This document shows, piece after piece, positions 52,657 through 60,226 of a stretch of 60,226 nt of DNA. The translations under genes were made by a program, and so were the position numbers. The stretch is from CAYFPX01 sp964501915. Its GTDB lineage: Bacteria > Myxococcota_A > UBA796 > CAJQPC01. Where the stretch lies: contig CAZCVP010000017.1 in assembly GCA_964501915.1 (NCBI GenBank), positions 1-60,226 on the forward strand. The letters run 5' to 3'. Under the pieces are notes generated by a model. That model searched no databases. It was not told the DNA's origin and saw only the letters and a program-made list of their open reading frames with translations. Every line of letters starts with the position of its first letter. The first letter of the stretch is position 1.

Positions 52657-54122
52657 CCGTCCACCCCCCCGACGACGAGGCTGCCGATCTTGATGGTCGG
52701 CTGGCCCTGGCTGACCGGGACCCCCTGGCCCTCCTTGCCACAGGTCCAGCCGCCCGCGTCGAGCTCCATGTCGTCGCCGACCATCTCGACCGTCTCCAGG
52801 GCCGCCGGACCGTTGCCGATGATGTTGACGTCCTTGATGGGCCGGGTGAGGCGACCGTCCTCGATGAGGTACCCGGTCTTCATGTAGAAGGCGAAGTCTC
52901 CGGCACCGATCTGGACCTGCCCGTTGGCGAAGGTCTCGCAGTAGATGCCCTTCTCGACCGAGCGGATGATCTCCTCCGGGTCGTGGGGTCCGCGCTCCAT
53001 GTAAGTGGCCCGCATGCGGGGCATCGGCGCGTGCCGGAAGCTCTCGCGGCGGCCGGAGCCGGTGGGGTCGACGCCGTAGTGGGCGGCGCTGATCTCGTCG
53101 TGCAGGTAGCTCTCCAGCACCCCCTCGCGGATCAGCACCGTCTTCTCGGTGTGGTTGCCCTCGTCGTCGACGTTGATCGCGCCCCGGCTGCCGACCACCG
53201 TGCCGTCGTCGACGATGGTGACGAACTCGGGCGCGACCCGGCTGCCCATCTTGGCGGCGTAGATCGACACGCCCTTGCGGTTGAAGTCGGCCTCCAGGCC
53301 GTGACCGATGGCCTCGTGCAGGAGAATGCCGGAGCTGCCCTTGGCGAGCACGACCGGCATCTCGCCCGCCGGGGGCTTGCCCGCCTCCAGCAGGAAGGTG
53401 GTCCGGTCCACGGCCTGGTTCACCAGCGCTTCGTGCCGGGCCGGGTCGTCGTAGAACTCGAGGCCCGCCCGCCCGGCCAGGTTGTAGCTGGACGACTCCC
53501 GCTTCTCCCCGTCCACCGCGGTACAGACCACGTACGACAGGGTCATCGGCTGGTAGTCCTGGACCAGGCGCCCGTCGGGCCGCACGATCATCACCACCCG
53601 CTCCCCGTCCATCAGGAAGGCCTGGACCTTCTCGATGCGGGAGTCGCGGGCGAAGGCGGCCTCCTCCCAGGCCTTGACCATCGGCACGCGCACGTCCATG
53701 CCGACCGCCTCCCAGCGCCGCTGGACCGGGTAGTAGCTGGGAAGCTGGAGCGCCCCGAGATCGACGCTGGTGCGTCCGGCCTGCGTGGCGGCGATCTCGG
53801 CTGCGGTGCGGGCCGCGGACAGCAGCGCCTGCACCGAGAGGTCCTCGGTGTAGGCGTAGCCCACGCTGTCCCCGGCCCGAGCCCGCACCCCCATGCCGAG
53901 GTCGACGTGGGTGCTGGCGCGGTTGACCTGGTTGTCGGTCAGCCCGACCGAGGTGCCGAGGGAGTGCTCGAAGTAGAGGTCACAGTCATCGGCGCCACGG
54001 GACAGCGCGGCATCCAGGACGCGGCGCAGGGTCCTGCGGTCGATGCCGAAGCGCTCGAAGTAGGTGCCGACCGGGAGGTCCAGGGCCGCGGCCGGTCCGG
54101 TGAGCAGGATCTCGGATGTCAC
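52653..54122 (-). CDS. tldD: TldD metalloprotease subunit
   Basis: A 489-residue zinc metalloprotease subunit. GTG 54122 follows GGAGGA; the frame is open further upstream but without better signals. The metal-binding motif HEAIGHGLEAD (HExxxH) is intact. Other TldD signatures are GSRGAINVDDEG, VLIREGVLESYLHD, and the end TRPIKDVNIIGNGPAALETV. It works with the overlapping PmbA-like gene in a peptide-degrading complex with a buried active site. It opens the minus-strand run, so this pair is co-transcribed with the lipoprotein and transporter genes that follow, if there is no internal promoter. Confidence 0.95.
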   Translation of the reverse strand: MTSEILLTGPAAALDLPVGTYFERFGIDRRTLRRVLDAALSRGADDCDLYFEHSLGTSVGLTDNQVNRASTHVDLGMGVRARAGDSVGYAYTEDLSVQALLSAARTAAEIAATQAGRTSVDLGALQLPSYYPVQRRWEAVGMDVRVPMVKAWEEAAFARDSRIEKVQAFLMDGERVVMIVRPDGRLVQDYQPMTLSYVVCTAVDGEKRESSSYNLAGRAGLEFYDDPARHEALVNQAVDRTTFLLEAGKPPAGEMPVVLAKGSSGILLHEAIGHGLEADFNRKGVSIYAAKMGSRVAPEFVTIVDDGTVVGSRGAINVDDEGNHTEKTVLIREGVLESYLHDEISAAHYGVDPTGSGRRESFRHAPMPRMRATYMERGPHDPEEIIRSVEKGIYCETFANGQVQIGAGDFAFYMKTGYLIEDGRLTRPIKDVNIIGNGPAALETVEMVGDDMELDAGGWTCGKEGQGVPVSQGQPTIKIGSLVVGGVDG

Positions 54123-54243
54123 GTAGGTGCTTCCTCCACGGCTCACCCCTAGCACGGACCGGCGCGGAGACAAGGCGGAATCCGCTGGACGGTGGAGGGC
54201 TGAAGGCGGAGACACTGTGGACGAACACACGTCGAACGCAGCC

Positions 54244-55035
54244 TCACTGGCTGCGGATGCTGCCGTGATGGCAGCCGCCTGGCGACGAAGAGGACCGCTG
54301 CCCGGAGCTCCCGGTGCTCGACCCGGGCGGGTCCGCGGGCGCGGGAACGGGCGGCGGCGGGGCCGCCTCCACCGAGATGGTCACCTTCATCCGCTCGCCC
54401 AGGGACTTGTGCTGGCAGGTCGTCCGGAGCTTCTCCAGGGTCTCGGTCAGCCCGAAGCCGTCCATGCTCAGGGGGACGGGGTCACGGGACTCGAGCGTCC
54501 AGGCGTCCGCCGCTGTCCGGGTGACCACCACCGGCAGCTCGACGCCCTGGCTCTGACCGGCGAGGGTGACCTCGCCCACCAGCGACGCCCGCTCCCTCGA
54601 CCCGACCGCGAGCCCCTCGGCGGGCAGGCCCGTCACCTCGCTCAAGACGAAGGTCGCCGTGGAGAACTCCTCGACCCGCAGGAAGATGCTCTTGACCCGG
54701 GAGTCACGCATGAGGTCTCCGCTGTCGTAGGAGTCCAGGGCGAGCTCGACCCGGCCCGTGGCACCACTCCAGGTGTCCCTGTTCTCCAAGGAGAGCGCAC
54801 CCTCCTGGACCCGGAGCTCCCCCCCCACCTCGACGATCCCGTTCTTCAGGGCGCTGACGGTGGCCGACCCGGTGACCTCGACCTGCGCCGGCAGACCCGG
54901 CTCGACGGGCGGAGGAGCGGCCTGTTCGAGCTCGGTCGTCGACGTCGGCAGCGCGGGGTCCCCCCGGCAGCCCGAGATGGCCAGCACCAGGACCAAGCCA
55001 ACCAACACCACCTCCGTGAAAAGCACCCTATTCAC
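54244..55035 (-). CDS. YceI-domain lipoprotein
   Basis: A 263-residue lipoprotein from GTG 55035. The signal MNRVLFTEVVLVGLVLVLAISGC has lipobox ISGC. After a Pro/Thr linker, residues about 50-215 show the YceI-like lipocalin pattern: EVGGELRVQEG, GATGRVELALDSYDSGDLMRDSRVKSIFL, FVLSEVTG, and ASLVGEVTLAGQSQGVELPV. YceI proteins bind amphiphilic molecules such as polyisoprenoids. The C-terminus is a low-complexity Pro/Ser/Gly tail. It is followed, 121 bases on, by tldD on the same strand. Confidence 0.87.
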   Translation of the reverse strand: MNRVLFTEVVLVGLVLVLAISGCRGDPALPTSTTELEQAAPPPVEPGLPAQVEVTGSATVSALKNGIVEVGGELRVQEGALSLENRDTWSGATGRVELALDSYDSGDLMRDSRVKSIFLRVEEFSTATFVLSEVTGLPAEGLAVGSRERASLVGEVTLAGQSQGVELPVVVTRTAADAWTLESRDPVPLSMDGFGLTETLEKLRTTCQHKSLGERMKVTISVEAAPPPPVPAPADPPGSSTGSSGQRSSSSPGGCHHGSIRSQ

Positions 55036-55119
55036 GTCGGTACGGGCAGATCAACAGCGGTGGGGGCCTCGGGAACGCGACCCTGTCCTGCGCCACCACC
55101 GGCGAGGCCGGCCGGGGGG

Positions 55120-55713
55120 TCAGGGCGCCAAGGGCGCGGCCAGCACCCGCTGCGCCTCCTCCAGGTAGATCGGCAGCAGCACGGCGTGGTGCTGGTACTC
55201 CGCCCGCGCCCCCTGCTCGGCCTCGTAGGCCTCGACGAGGCGCTGGTAGTAGCCGTGGGCCTTGGCGACGTCCGCCGAGGCGATCGCCGCGCGCCCGGCG
55301 ATGCCCAGCGCCAGCAGGTGGGTCGGGTGTTGCTCGAGCACCTGCTCCGCCGTGGCGATCGCCGCCGGTCGCAGCCCGCCCGCTTCCTGGAGGGTGGCCA
55401 CGTGGAAGAGACCGTCGGGGTCGAGCGAGGTCACGCGCTCGTAGGCGGCCAGGGCCTCGGGGATCAGGCGGGCGGCGTCGATCGCGGGGCCCAGCTCGTG
55501 GGCGCGCATGGCCTGGTTGAAGGCCGCGTCTGCGAGCTCTCGTGGCGAGCCGGCGGCGGGGCGCTGGTCCGCGACGGGCGACGGGGTCGGGGACTGGCCG
55601 GGCCAGCTCGTCACGACGGGCTGCGACGGTGTGGCGGGCGCCGGCGGCGGGCTCGCGTCGCTGCAGGCGAGCAGTCCGAGGACCACCAGGGCGTGGGCGT
55701 GGGCTCGTGGCAT
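55120..55713 (-). CDS. TPR-like lipoprotein
   Basis: A 197-residue lipoprotein. ATG 55713 has GGAGAG upstream and opens MPRAHAHALVVLGLLAC (lipobox LLAC). A long Pro/Ser/Thr linker (about residues 20-55) precedes helical repeats: ALAAYERVTSLDPDGLFHVA, IATAEQVLEQHPTHLLALGIAGRAAIASAD and YYQRLVEAYEAEQ, which are TPR-like. It is probably a periplasmic scaffold with unknown partner. An 84-base gap separates it from the YceI lipoprotein on the same strand. Confidence 0.8.
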   Translation of the reverse strand: MPRAHAHALVVLGLLACSDASPPPAPATPSQPVVTSWPGQSPTPSPVADQRPAAGSPRELADAAFNQAMRAHELGPAIDAARLIPEALAAYERVTSLDPDGLFHVATLQEAGGLRPAAIATAEQVLEQHPTHLLALGIAGRAAIASADVAKAHGYYQRLVEAYEAEQGARAEYQHHAVLLPIYLEEAQRVLAAPLAP

Positions 55714-56146
55714 GTCTTCTCTCCTCGGCTGCGCACCGCTCGGGGGGAGAGGTGCGGGCCGGACCCTCAGGCGGCTCGCCGGACCTCTATGCCGGCCGGA
55801 CGGGTCGGTCGGACCGCGACGCGGCCGGCGGAGTCCAGGCGCTCCTGGCATCCCGCCTCCTGTCATGGACGGCGGTGGCCGATGGCGGGGGTGGCGCCGC
55901 CTCGCCATGACACGGGTCGGGCGTGCGGCTCTGCCACACTCGGGAGCGAAGCCCTGGAGTGGTTCGAGCCGTCCTGGCGCCTGCTCGATCCAGGGATCGA
56001 TCCCATCCACGTCACGGACCGGGGCCACGAGCCGCGGCAGCACGAGGAGCTCGTCGCCGCAGGGTCTCAGCTCGACCTGCAACCGCGCCCGGTCGAGGAG
56101 CAGCCCCTGGGCCCGTAGGCCCCGGGGGCCTGCTGGGGCTCCACGG
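55714..56146. other. Region without a clear gene; protein-like remnant possible
   Basis: No start plus Shine-Dalgarno is evident. On the plus strand about 55935-56118 reads SEALEWFEPSWRLLDPGIDP... to a TAG; the minus strand of the same stretch also reads in a protein-like way (VELRPCGDELLVLPRL...). Neither has an ATG/GTG start in place. It may be a decayed gene between the TPR lipoprotein and the methyltransferase, or chance in GC-rich DNA. Confidence 0.35.
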
Positions 56147-56782
56147 CTACGTCGCTTCCATCGGGTCGCCGCGCCACACGAAGCACGCTCGGCGCTCCGA
56201 CAGCTCCTCGCGCTCGAGCCCCGGCACGGCCTCCAGCAGCGCGACCGCCGAGCGACACCTCCGCGCGTCGTCGATGCACAGCCGCCCACCGACCGCGAGC
56301 CTGGGGAGACAGGCGAGGGCGTGGCGCGCGACGTCGGCGTCATCGTGGGGTCCGTCCAGGTAGGCGAAGGCCAGCCAGCGCTCACAGCTCGGGTAACGCC
56401 GCCCGCTCTCCCACCAGCGGAAGGCCGGCAGCAGGCTCTCGAAGAACAGGTCCGCGTCGAGCCGGTAGAGCGCGCTGTTGGGGAAGCTGGCCAGCAGCGC
56501 GCGGGCCGTCTGGTAGTGGCCGGCACCGTAGTCGAGCCGACGGGACACGTCGAAGCCGCCCTCGATGTACGGCGCATTCCCCCAGGGGTCGACGCCGATG
56601 ACCAGAAAGCCGGGCCGCCCGGCTGCCGCGCGGCACATCATCGCGCTGGTCCCGCCGGAGCGGACGCCGATCTCGAGCGCGGCTTCCCCAGTGCTCTCGC
56701 GCAGGGAACAGGCGAAGCGATCGAGGACCTCGCCGATGGTGTTGGCGTCGTCGCAGAAGCGGGCGAGGTCCGGCTGCATCAT
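56147..56782 (-). CDS. Class I SAM-dependent methyltransferase (Methyltransf_24-like)
   Basis: A 211-residue enzyme. ATG 56782 overlaps the stop of the upstream glycosyltransferase. The SAM-binding fold is seen in ALEIGVRSGGTSAMM (motif I), FLVIGVDPWG, and LAFAYLDGPHDDADVARHALACLPRLAVGGRLCIDD, typical of Methyltransf_24/cephalosporin-hydroxylase-like O-methyltransferases. These often methylate sugars or small molecules. The operon context (two glycosyltransferases upstream) suggests a sugar methylation step, but the substrate is unknown. Confidence 0.83.
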   Translation of the reverse strand: MMQPDLARFCDDANTIGEVLDRFACSLRESTGEAALEIGVRSGGTSAMMCRAAAGRPGFLVIGVDPWGNAPYIEGGFDVSRRLDYGAGHYQTARALLASFPNSALYRLDADLFFESLLPAFRWWESGRRYPSCERWLAFAYLDGPHDDADVARHALACLPRLAVGGRLCIDDARRCRSAVALLEAVPGLEREELSERRACFVWRGDPMEAT

Positions 56783-57741
56783 GCCACCAGCTCCTCGAGG
56801 AGCTCCAGGGCCCGCCGCCCGCCACCGCCGCGCCGTGGCGCGGGGCGAGGTAGTGAGAGCGCGTAGCGGATCCACGGCTCAGCCTGCTGCGACGCCGGGC
56901 AGTGGTGGTGGAGGCCGCAGCGCGCCCAGGTCAGCGCCTCGTGATCCGCCCACCCCGCATCACTCGGCAGGTGGCGGAACGCTCTGCCCTCGGTGAAGGC
57001 GACGATCGGCGTGCCACCAAGCAGGGCGACCTGCATGCTGGCCGCGGTCGCATGGCTCACGAATAGCCGCGCACCCGCCACCTCGCGACCGTGCGCCTCC
57101 GGTGGCAACCACGGCCGCCACCGCAGGTGTGGCGGCAAGGTCAGCCCGATCGCATCGCCGACGACCAGGGCGTCGATCTCTCCCGCGAGGACCAGGCGCT
57201 CGACCGCTGCCAGGGCATGGGGCCGCCAGTCCCAGGCGCTGACGGTGAGGCCCGGTTGCCCCAAGTAGACGACGACGCGATGTGTCGCCGAGCTGTCCAC
57301 CTCGGGAACGGAGCCGGCCCACCCGACAGGCACGCACCGCTCGTAGGACGCCTCGCTGGGGTCGTAGGGGCCGTCCGCGAGTCCCTGCCTCCAGGCCTCC
57401 TCCGACATGAAGACCGCGTAGCGGTCCACGCGATCGCCTCGCTGTGGAAGCCAGGTGTGCTCGGTGGCGAGGGTCGGCAGCCGCGGCAGCAGGTCGAGGA
57501 GCCGGCCACAGGTCAACGAGCTCGAGACCACGACCGCGTCGAAGCGGCCTGGCTCGGTCACGGCCGTGTCCACGCGGGAGACCACTGCGCCCGCAGCCTC
57601 CATCAGCCGCGCGTTCATCGGCGTGTTCACGAGCGCGCGAACGGTGCCCCCGTCCCGGCAGACCTCCCGCGCCAGCTCCGCGCCGAGGGCCGCCTCGCCC
57701 GCACCGACCCCGATGGCCGCGTGGAGCACGCGCAGGCTCAT
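56779..57741 (-). CDS. GT-B-fold glycosyltransferase-like protein
   Basis: A 320-residue protein from ATG 57741, overlapping the previous stop. The N-terminal half has a Rossmann-like start (LRVLHAAIGVGAGEAALGAELARE) and FDAVVVSSSLTCGRLLDLL. The C-terminal half has VVVYLGQPG, LPPHLRWRPWLPPEAHGREVAGARLFVSHATAASMQVALLGGTPIVAF, which closely follows the nucleotide-sugar binding region of GT1/GT28-like enzymes (HGG-like loop replaced by SHATAAS). It probably transfers a sugar in the cytoplasm to a lipid or small acceptor. Confidence in the fold is good; donor and acceptor are unknown. Confidence 0.78.
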   Translation of the reverse strand: MSLRVLHAAIGVGAGEAALGAELAREVCRDGGTVRALVNTPMNARLMEAAGAVVSRVDTAVTEPGRFDAVVVSSSLTCGRLLDLLPRLPTLATEHTWLPQRGDRVDRYAVFMSEEAWRQGLADGPYDPSEASYERCVPVGWAGSVPEVDSSATHRVVVYLGQPGLTVSAWDWRPHALAAVERLVLAGEIDALVVGDAIGLTLPPHLRWRPWLPPEAHGREVAGARLFVSHATAASMQVALLGGTPIVAFTEGRAFRHLPSDAGWADHEALTWARCGLHHHCPASQQAEPWIRYALSLPRPAPRRGGGGRRALELLEELVA

Positions 57742-59168
57742 GTGCTCAGCACCGGAGGTGTCCAGGTGCGGGGGGGCGGAGGAGTAGCGGCGGCAGATAC
57801 GGCGAGCGCACCATCCAGCGTGTTCCGGCTCGGCAGGCCGACGAGGAGGCCCGAGCCGCGCTCAGCCAAGGCCAGGCCGGCCCGATCCGCGTCGACGTCG
57901 AGGGCCTGTCCCCGGACGAAGCCAGGACACCAGGCCACCGCGGCACGCCCCGCGGCGAGCGCCGCGTCCACCGCGCCGGAGGCCGGATCGGCGATCAGGG
58001 GCTCCAACTGCGCAGCGGGTCCGCGCTCCCAGCGCTCGGGCAGCTCCCACCCGGCCGGAGCCGCGGCGACCACCTGGCGGTCACCGAGCAACTCGTCCAG
58101 GTCGGACAGCCACCGCCGCGCCCACGAGGCCGCATCGGAGAGCACGACCCCGATGGGGGTCGCCTCGTCGGGGGGTCGCCTGCGGTCGTCACGATCGATG
58201 ACCGCGCGCCAGGCGTCCTCCCAGGCCGCCCAGGTGCGCGTGGTGGCGTGGCGCCGGGCGCGCGCACTCCAGCTCCCCCGGTCGGTGAGCACCTCCTCGG
58301 TCGCTGCGACCCAGTCCGCGGGGGCGAAGCCCTCGACGAAGCGCGCGGCGTCGCCATACTCCTCGGGGAAGCAGTCCACGGGCGCCAGGATCGGCGGGAC
58401 GCCCGCGGCGCAGGCTTCCAAGACAGACAGGGCGTAGAGCTCGCTCTGTGGGAGCACCGGGTCGAGGGTGTAGAGCAGCGCGAGCGAGCGGGCACGGAGC
58501 GCAGCCAGCTCGTCGTGGTCCAAGCAGGGGTGGACGACGACCCCAGGCTGGTCGAGGAGCGGCGCGATGGCCCGCAGGCGATCGCCCAGGGGTCCCGGCT
58601 GGGCGCCCCGGCGAGCGAGCACGCCACGGACGTCGTAGGCGATCGACAGGGGGCGCCGGAAGCGATCCCAGAGGGCCGGCCAGAGCGCGAGGAGGCGGTG
58701 GAGGCCGCGGTCCGGCGAGGAGGCGTAGAGGAAGCGGTCGCCCTCGGCGCTGATCTCACAGATCTCCGCGCCCCCTGGAATCACCGTTACCTCGTGCCCG
58801 AGCCGTCCCTCCAGCAGACGGCCGTGGTAGCCGGAGACCGCGATGACCTCGTCCCAGGCGGCATCGACCGGGAGCTGCGCGGCGTGGCTCCAGTAGATCC
58901 GGCGACATCCGTCGGGCGCTCCCGCGCCGTGCCCGCCGACGGCGATCCAGCGATCGGGGGACTCCGGGGGGGCTTGGTCGGCCAGGAAGCGCACGCCGGC
59001 GTGCTCGTGGGCCTGCCCGCCCCCGCACAGCGTCACCTCGTGCCCCTCGTCGACCAGCAGACGCGCCAGCCGGACGGCCAGAGCCTCCGTACCACCCATC
59101 ATCCGGTCCGAGGCCGGTACCAGCGGGCGCCAGTCGGGGGCGACGGCGACCTCCAGGTGGATCCGCAT
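57738..59168 (-). CDS. GT4-like glycosyltransferase with extra C-terminal domain
   Basis: A 476-residue protein from ATG 59168, which overlaps the stop of the upstream gene. Residues about 1-300 follow the GT-B pattern of family 4: DRMMGGTEALAVRLARLLVDEGHEVTLCGGG at the start, VIPGGAEI mid-way, and SELYALSVLEACAAGVPPILAPVDCFPEEYGDAARFV, the sugar-nucleotide binding E(x7)E-type region. The last about 130 residues (VVLSDAASWARRWLSDLDELLGDRQVV...) form an additional domain resembling part of a GT-A fold. A bifunctional or regulatory tail is possible. Confidence 0.85.
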   Translation of the reverse strand: MRIHLEVAVAPDWRPLVPASDRMMGGTEALAVRLARLLVDEGHEVTLCGGGQAHEHAGVRFLADQAPPESPDRWIAVGGHGAGAPDGCRRIYWSHAAQLPVDAAWDEVIAVSGYHGRLLEGRLGHEVTVIPGGAEICEISAEGDRFLYASSPDRGLHRLLALWPALWDRFRRPLSIAYDVRGVLARRGAQPGPLGDRLRAIAPLLDQPGVVVHPCLDHDELAALRARSLALLYTLDPVLPQSELYALSVLEACAAGVPPILAPVDCFPEEYGDAARFVEGFAPADWVAATEEVLTDRGSWSARARRHATTRTWAAWEDAWRAVIDRDDRRRPPDEATPIGVVLSDAASWARRWLSDLDELLGDRQVVAAAPAGWELPERWERGPAAQLEPLIADPASGAVDAALAAGRAAVAWCPGFVRGQALDVDADRAGLALAERGSGLLVGLPSRNTLDGALAVSAAATPPPPRTWTPPVLST

Positions 59169-60118
59169 CACCACCAGGCGCTCGTCGTGTTCCAGAAGTT
59201 CGAGGTGATCTCGTTCGGGTTCATCCAGACCGCGCTGTTGGGGACGTTGAGCAGGGCGTTGACGGAGTCCACCCAGGCGCCGATGCTGAGCGGCACGTCG
59301 TTCACCTGGGCGCCGGAGGTGAGGAGTCCAGGCTGAACGTGGATGTACCAGACGTTGGAGATGCTCCCCTGGTAGTCCTCCATCTGCTCGTAGGTCGACC
59401 AGACCTCGGTGAGCGCGGCGGCGAGGTCCTGCGGCGTGATGGTGTTCGCCGCTCCCTGGTAGGCGCTCCGCCCCTCGGCCAGGCCGCCCAGGTGGACCCT
59501 GCCCGGGTTGGGGATCATCAACAGCGACTGGACGGTGACCTCGTTGGGGAAGGTGCAGGAGATGTTCTCGTCCCACTTCGTCGAGGCCTCCACCCAGAAG
59601 GGTCGCTGCCGCATGGTGGTGGGTGCACTGTCCTGGAGCGGGCCTGGAGCGGCGTCGTGGAAGTACACGCCGCTGTTCCCCATGTCCTTCGCGCTCATCC
59701 GGTAGGGTCGGAGGGACTCCGGGGTCATCGCGTAGTAGTTCACCACCGGGCTGTTCATCCGGCGGATCCCGGCGGCCACGGTGATGGACACCCAGTCCAG
59801 CGTCTCGTCGTTGATGTCCGCGCCGCCGCTGCGCCCCGCGGTCTCCGGGGTCGCCACGCTCATGGCAACGGGACCGCTGGGGTGCTCCGAGGCGTAGGCG
59901 CTGGCGACCGTCATCCACGTCGACTGGAGGTGGTCGTAGGATCCGTCGTGGTTGTGGACCCACAGGTTGCCGCCGCTCTTCAGCACCTGCTGCAGGGAGG
60001 TGGGGCCACCGGGGTACTGGCCGCCGTTCTGGTCCAGCCAGGGGAAGTCCACCTGTACGGAGAGCTTGCCGCCGCGGCCGCCGGAGGCGATCACCTGAGC
60101 CAGGGTGCCGAGGGCCAT
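59168..60118 (-). CDS. Unrecognised protein, N-terminus uncertain, near window edge
   Basis: A 316-residue product from ATG 60118. I do not recognise the family. It has Asn/Trp-rich sequence, LWVHNHDGSYDHLQSTW, DINDETLDWVSITVAAGIRR and a Trp-rich end (NFWNTTSAWW). The frame remains protein-like upstream (NYSWDGDPNPGDPNDRRAMALGTLAQ), up to about 60173, but closes at a TGA and has no start there. Dropping one C from CCCC at 60171-60174 would join it to a start at GTG 60197 or ATG 60200. The DGDP...MALGTL region recalls metal-binding starts of nucleoside-hydrolase-like folds, weakly. The stop overlaps the glycosyltransferase start, so they are coupled. Confidence 0.65.
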   Translation of the reverse strand: MALGTLAQVIASGGRGGKLSVQVDFPWLDQNGGQYPGGPTSLQQVLKSGGNLWVHNHDGSYDHLQSTWMTVASAYASEHPSGPVAMSVATPETAGRSGGADINDETLDWVSITVAAGIRRMNSPVVNYYAMTPESLRPYRMSAKDMGNSGVYFHDAAPGPLQDSAPTTMRQRPFWVEASTKWDENISCTFPNEVTVQSLLMIPNPGRVHLGGLAEGRSAYQGAANTITPQDLAAALTEVWSTYEQMEDYQGSISNVWYIHVQPGLLTSGAQVNDVPLSIGAWVDSVNALLNVPNSAVWMNPNEITSNFWNTTSAWW

Positions 60119-60226
60119 GGCGCGGCGGTCGTTCGGGTCCCCCGGATTCGGGTCCCCATCCCAAGAATAATTGGGGCATGATCATCGTTTCGGCCACCAT
60201 CGCGATTATGCAGGTTGAAATAGGCG

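Noticed and set aside
1..60226. tRNA, rRNA, insertion sequence or integration site
   Set aside because: No tRNA-like cloverleaf arms, rRNA sequence, transposase, terminal inverted repeats or integrase was seen in the intergenic regions or coding frames by eye; small RNAs cannot be excluded.

Overview
High-GC (roughly 70 percent) bacterial DNA, densely packed, with many ATGA/GTGA stop-start overlaps and many GTG or TTG starts. The gene content points to an uncultured Myxococcota or other 'Deltaproteobacteria'-type organism: PEGA-tailed Ser/Thr kinases, MopE-type Asp/Cys repeat lipoproteins with FG-GAP propellers, TGDTGDTG linkers, DUF11 surface proteins and a sigma-54 activator. This placement is inference. 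The sequence is draft quality: there is a 10-N gap at 23442-23451 beside long C and G runs, and several genes carry likely single-base lesions. I found no rRNA, tRNA, insertion sequence, phage gene or CRISPR array.

Layout. (1) 90-6313 (+): Ser/Thr kinase, two-helix secreted/membrane protein, MopE-Kelch lipoprotein, MopE/FG-GAP lipoprotein. (2) 6314-7057: non-coding, with two adjacent hairpins. (3) 11735-7058 (-): SleB-like wall hydrolase, orphan N6-adenine DNA methyltransferase, SirB1-like protein, SGNH-hydrolase lipoprotein. (4) 11966-15048 (+): arylsulfotransferase-like lipoprotein and MopE/FG-GAP lipoprotein. (5) 15170-18049 (+): ECF sigma factor, secreted protein and two envelope proteins with AMPK/CBM48-type glycan-binding domains, closed by a hairpin plus T-tract. 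(6) 18208-23334 (+): a 1,708-residue surface protein with nine DUF11 repeats of exactly 131 residues. (7) 23524-29731: small secreted proteins, a trypsin-like lipoprotein, and a subtilisin with a repetitive C-terminus. (8) 29935-37993 (+): sigma-54 activator, then a second copy of the kinase cassette. (9) 54122-38001 (-): a 15-kb run holding TldD/PmbA, a Bor-like lipoprotein, a POT transporter, a GH116 glycosidase, YfhO-like and O-antigen-ligase-like membrane proteins, and a B12 radical-SAM/aminotransferase fusion interrupted by a TAG. (10) 60118-54244 (-): YceI-like and TPR lipoproteins, a methyltransferase, two glycosyltransferases and an unrecognised protein at the window edge.

Common theme: almost everything is envelope biology. 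The two kinase cassettes would couple a cytoplasmic kinase, through a single membrane pass and a PEGA-like periplasmic tail, to secreted Asp/Gly-rich propeller lipoproteins. The sigma-factor operon would couple transcription to periplasmic and outer-membrane glycan-binding domains. The long minus-strand run suggests synthesis or remodelling of a surface glycolipid or modified peptide. These functional links are inferred from gene order, not demonstrated.
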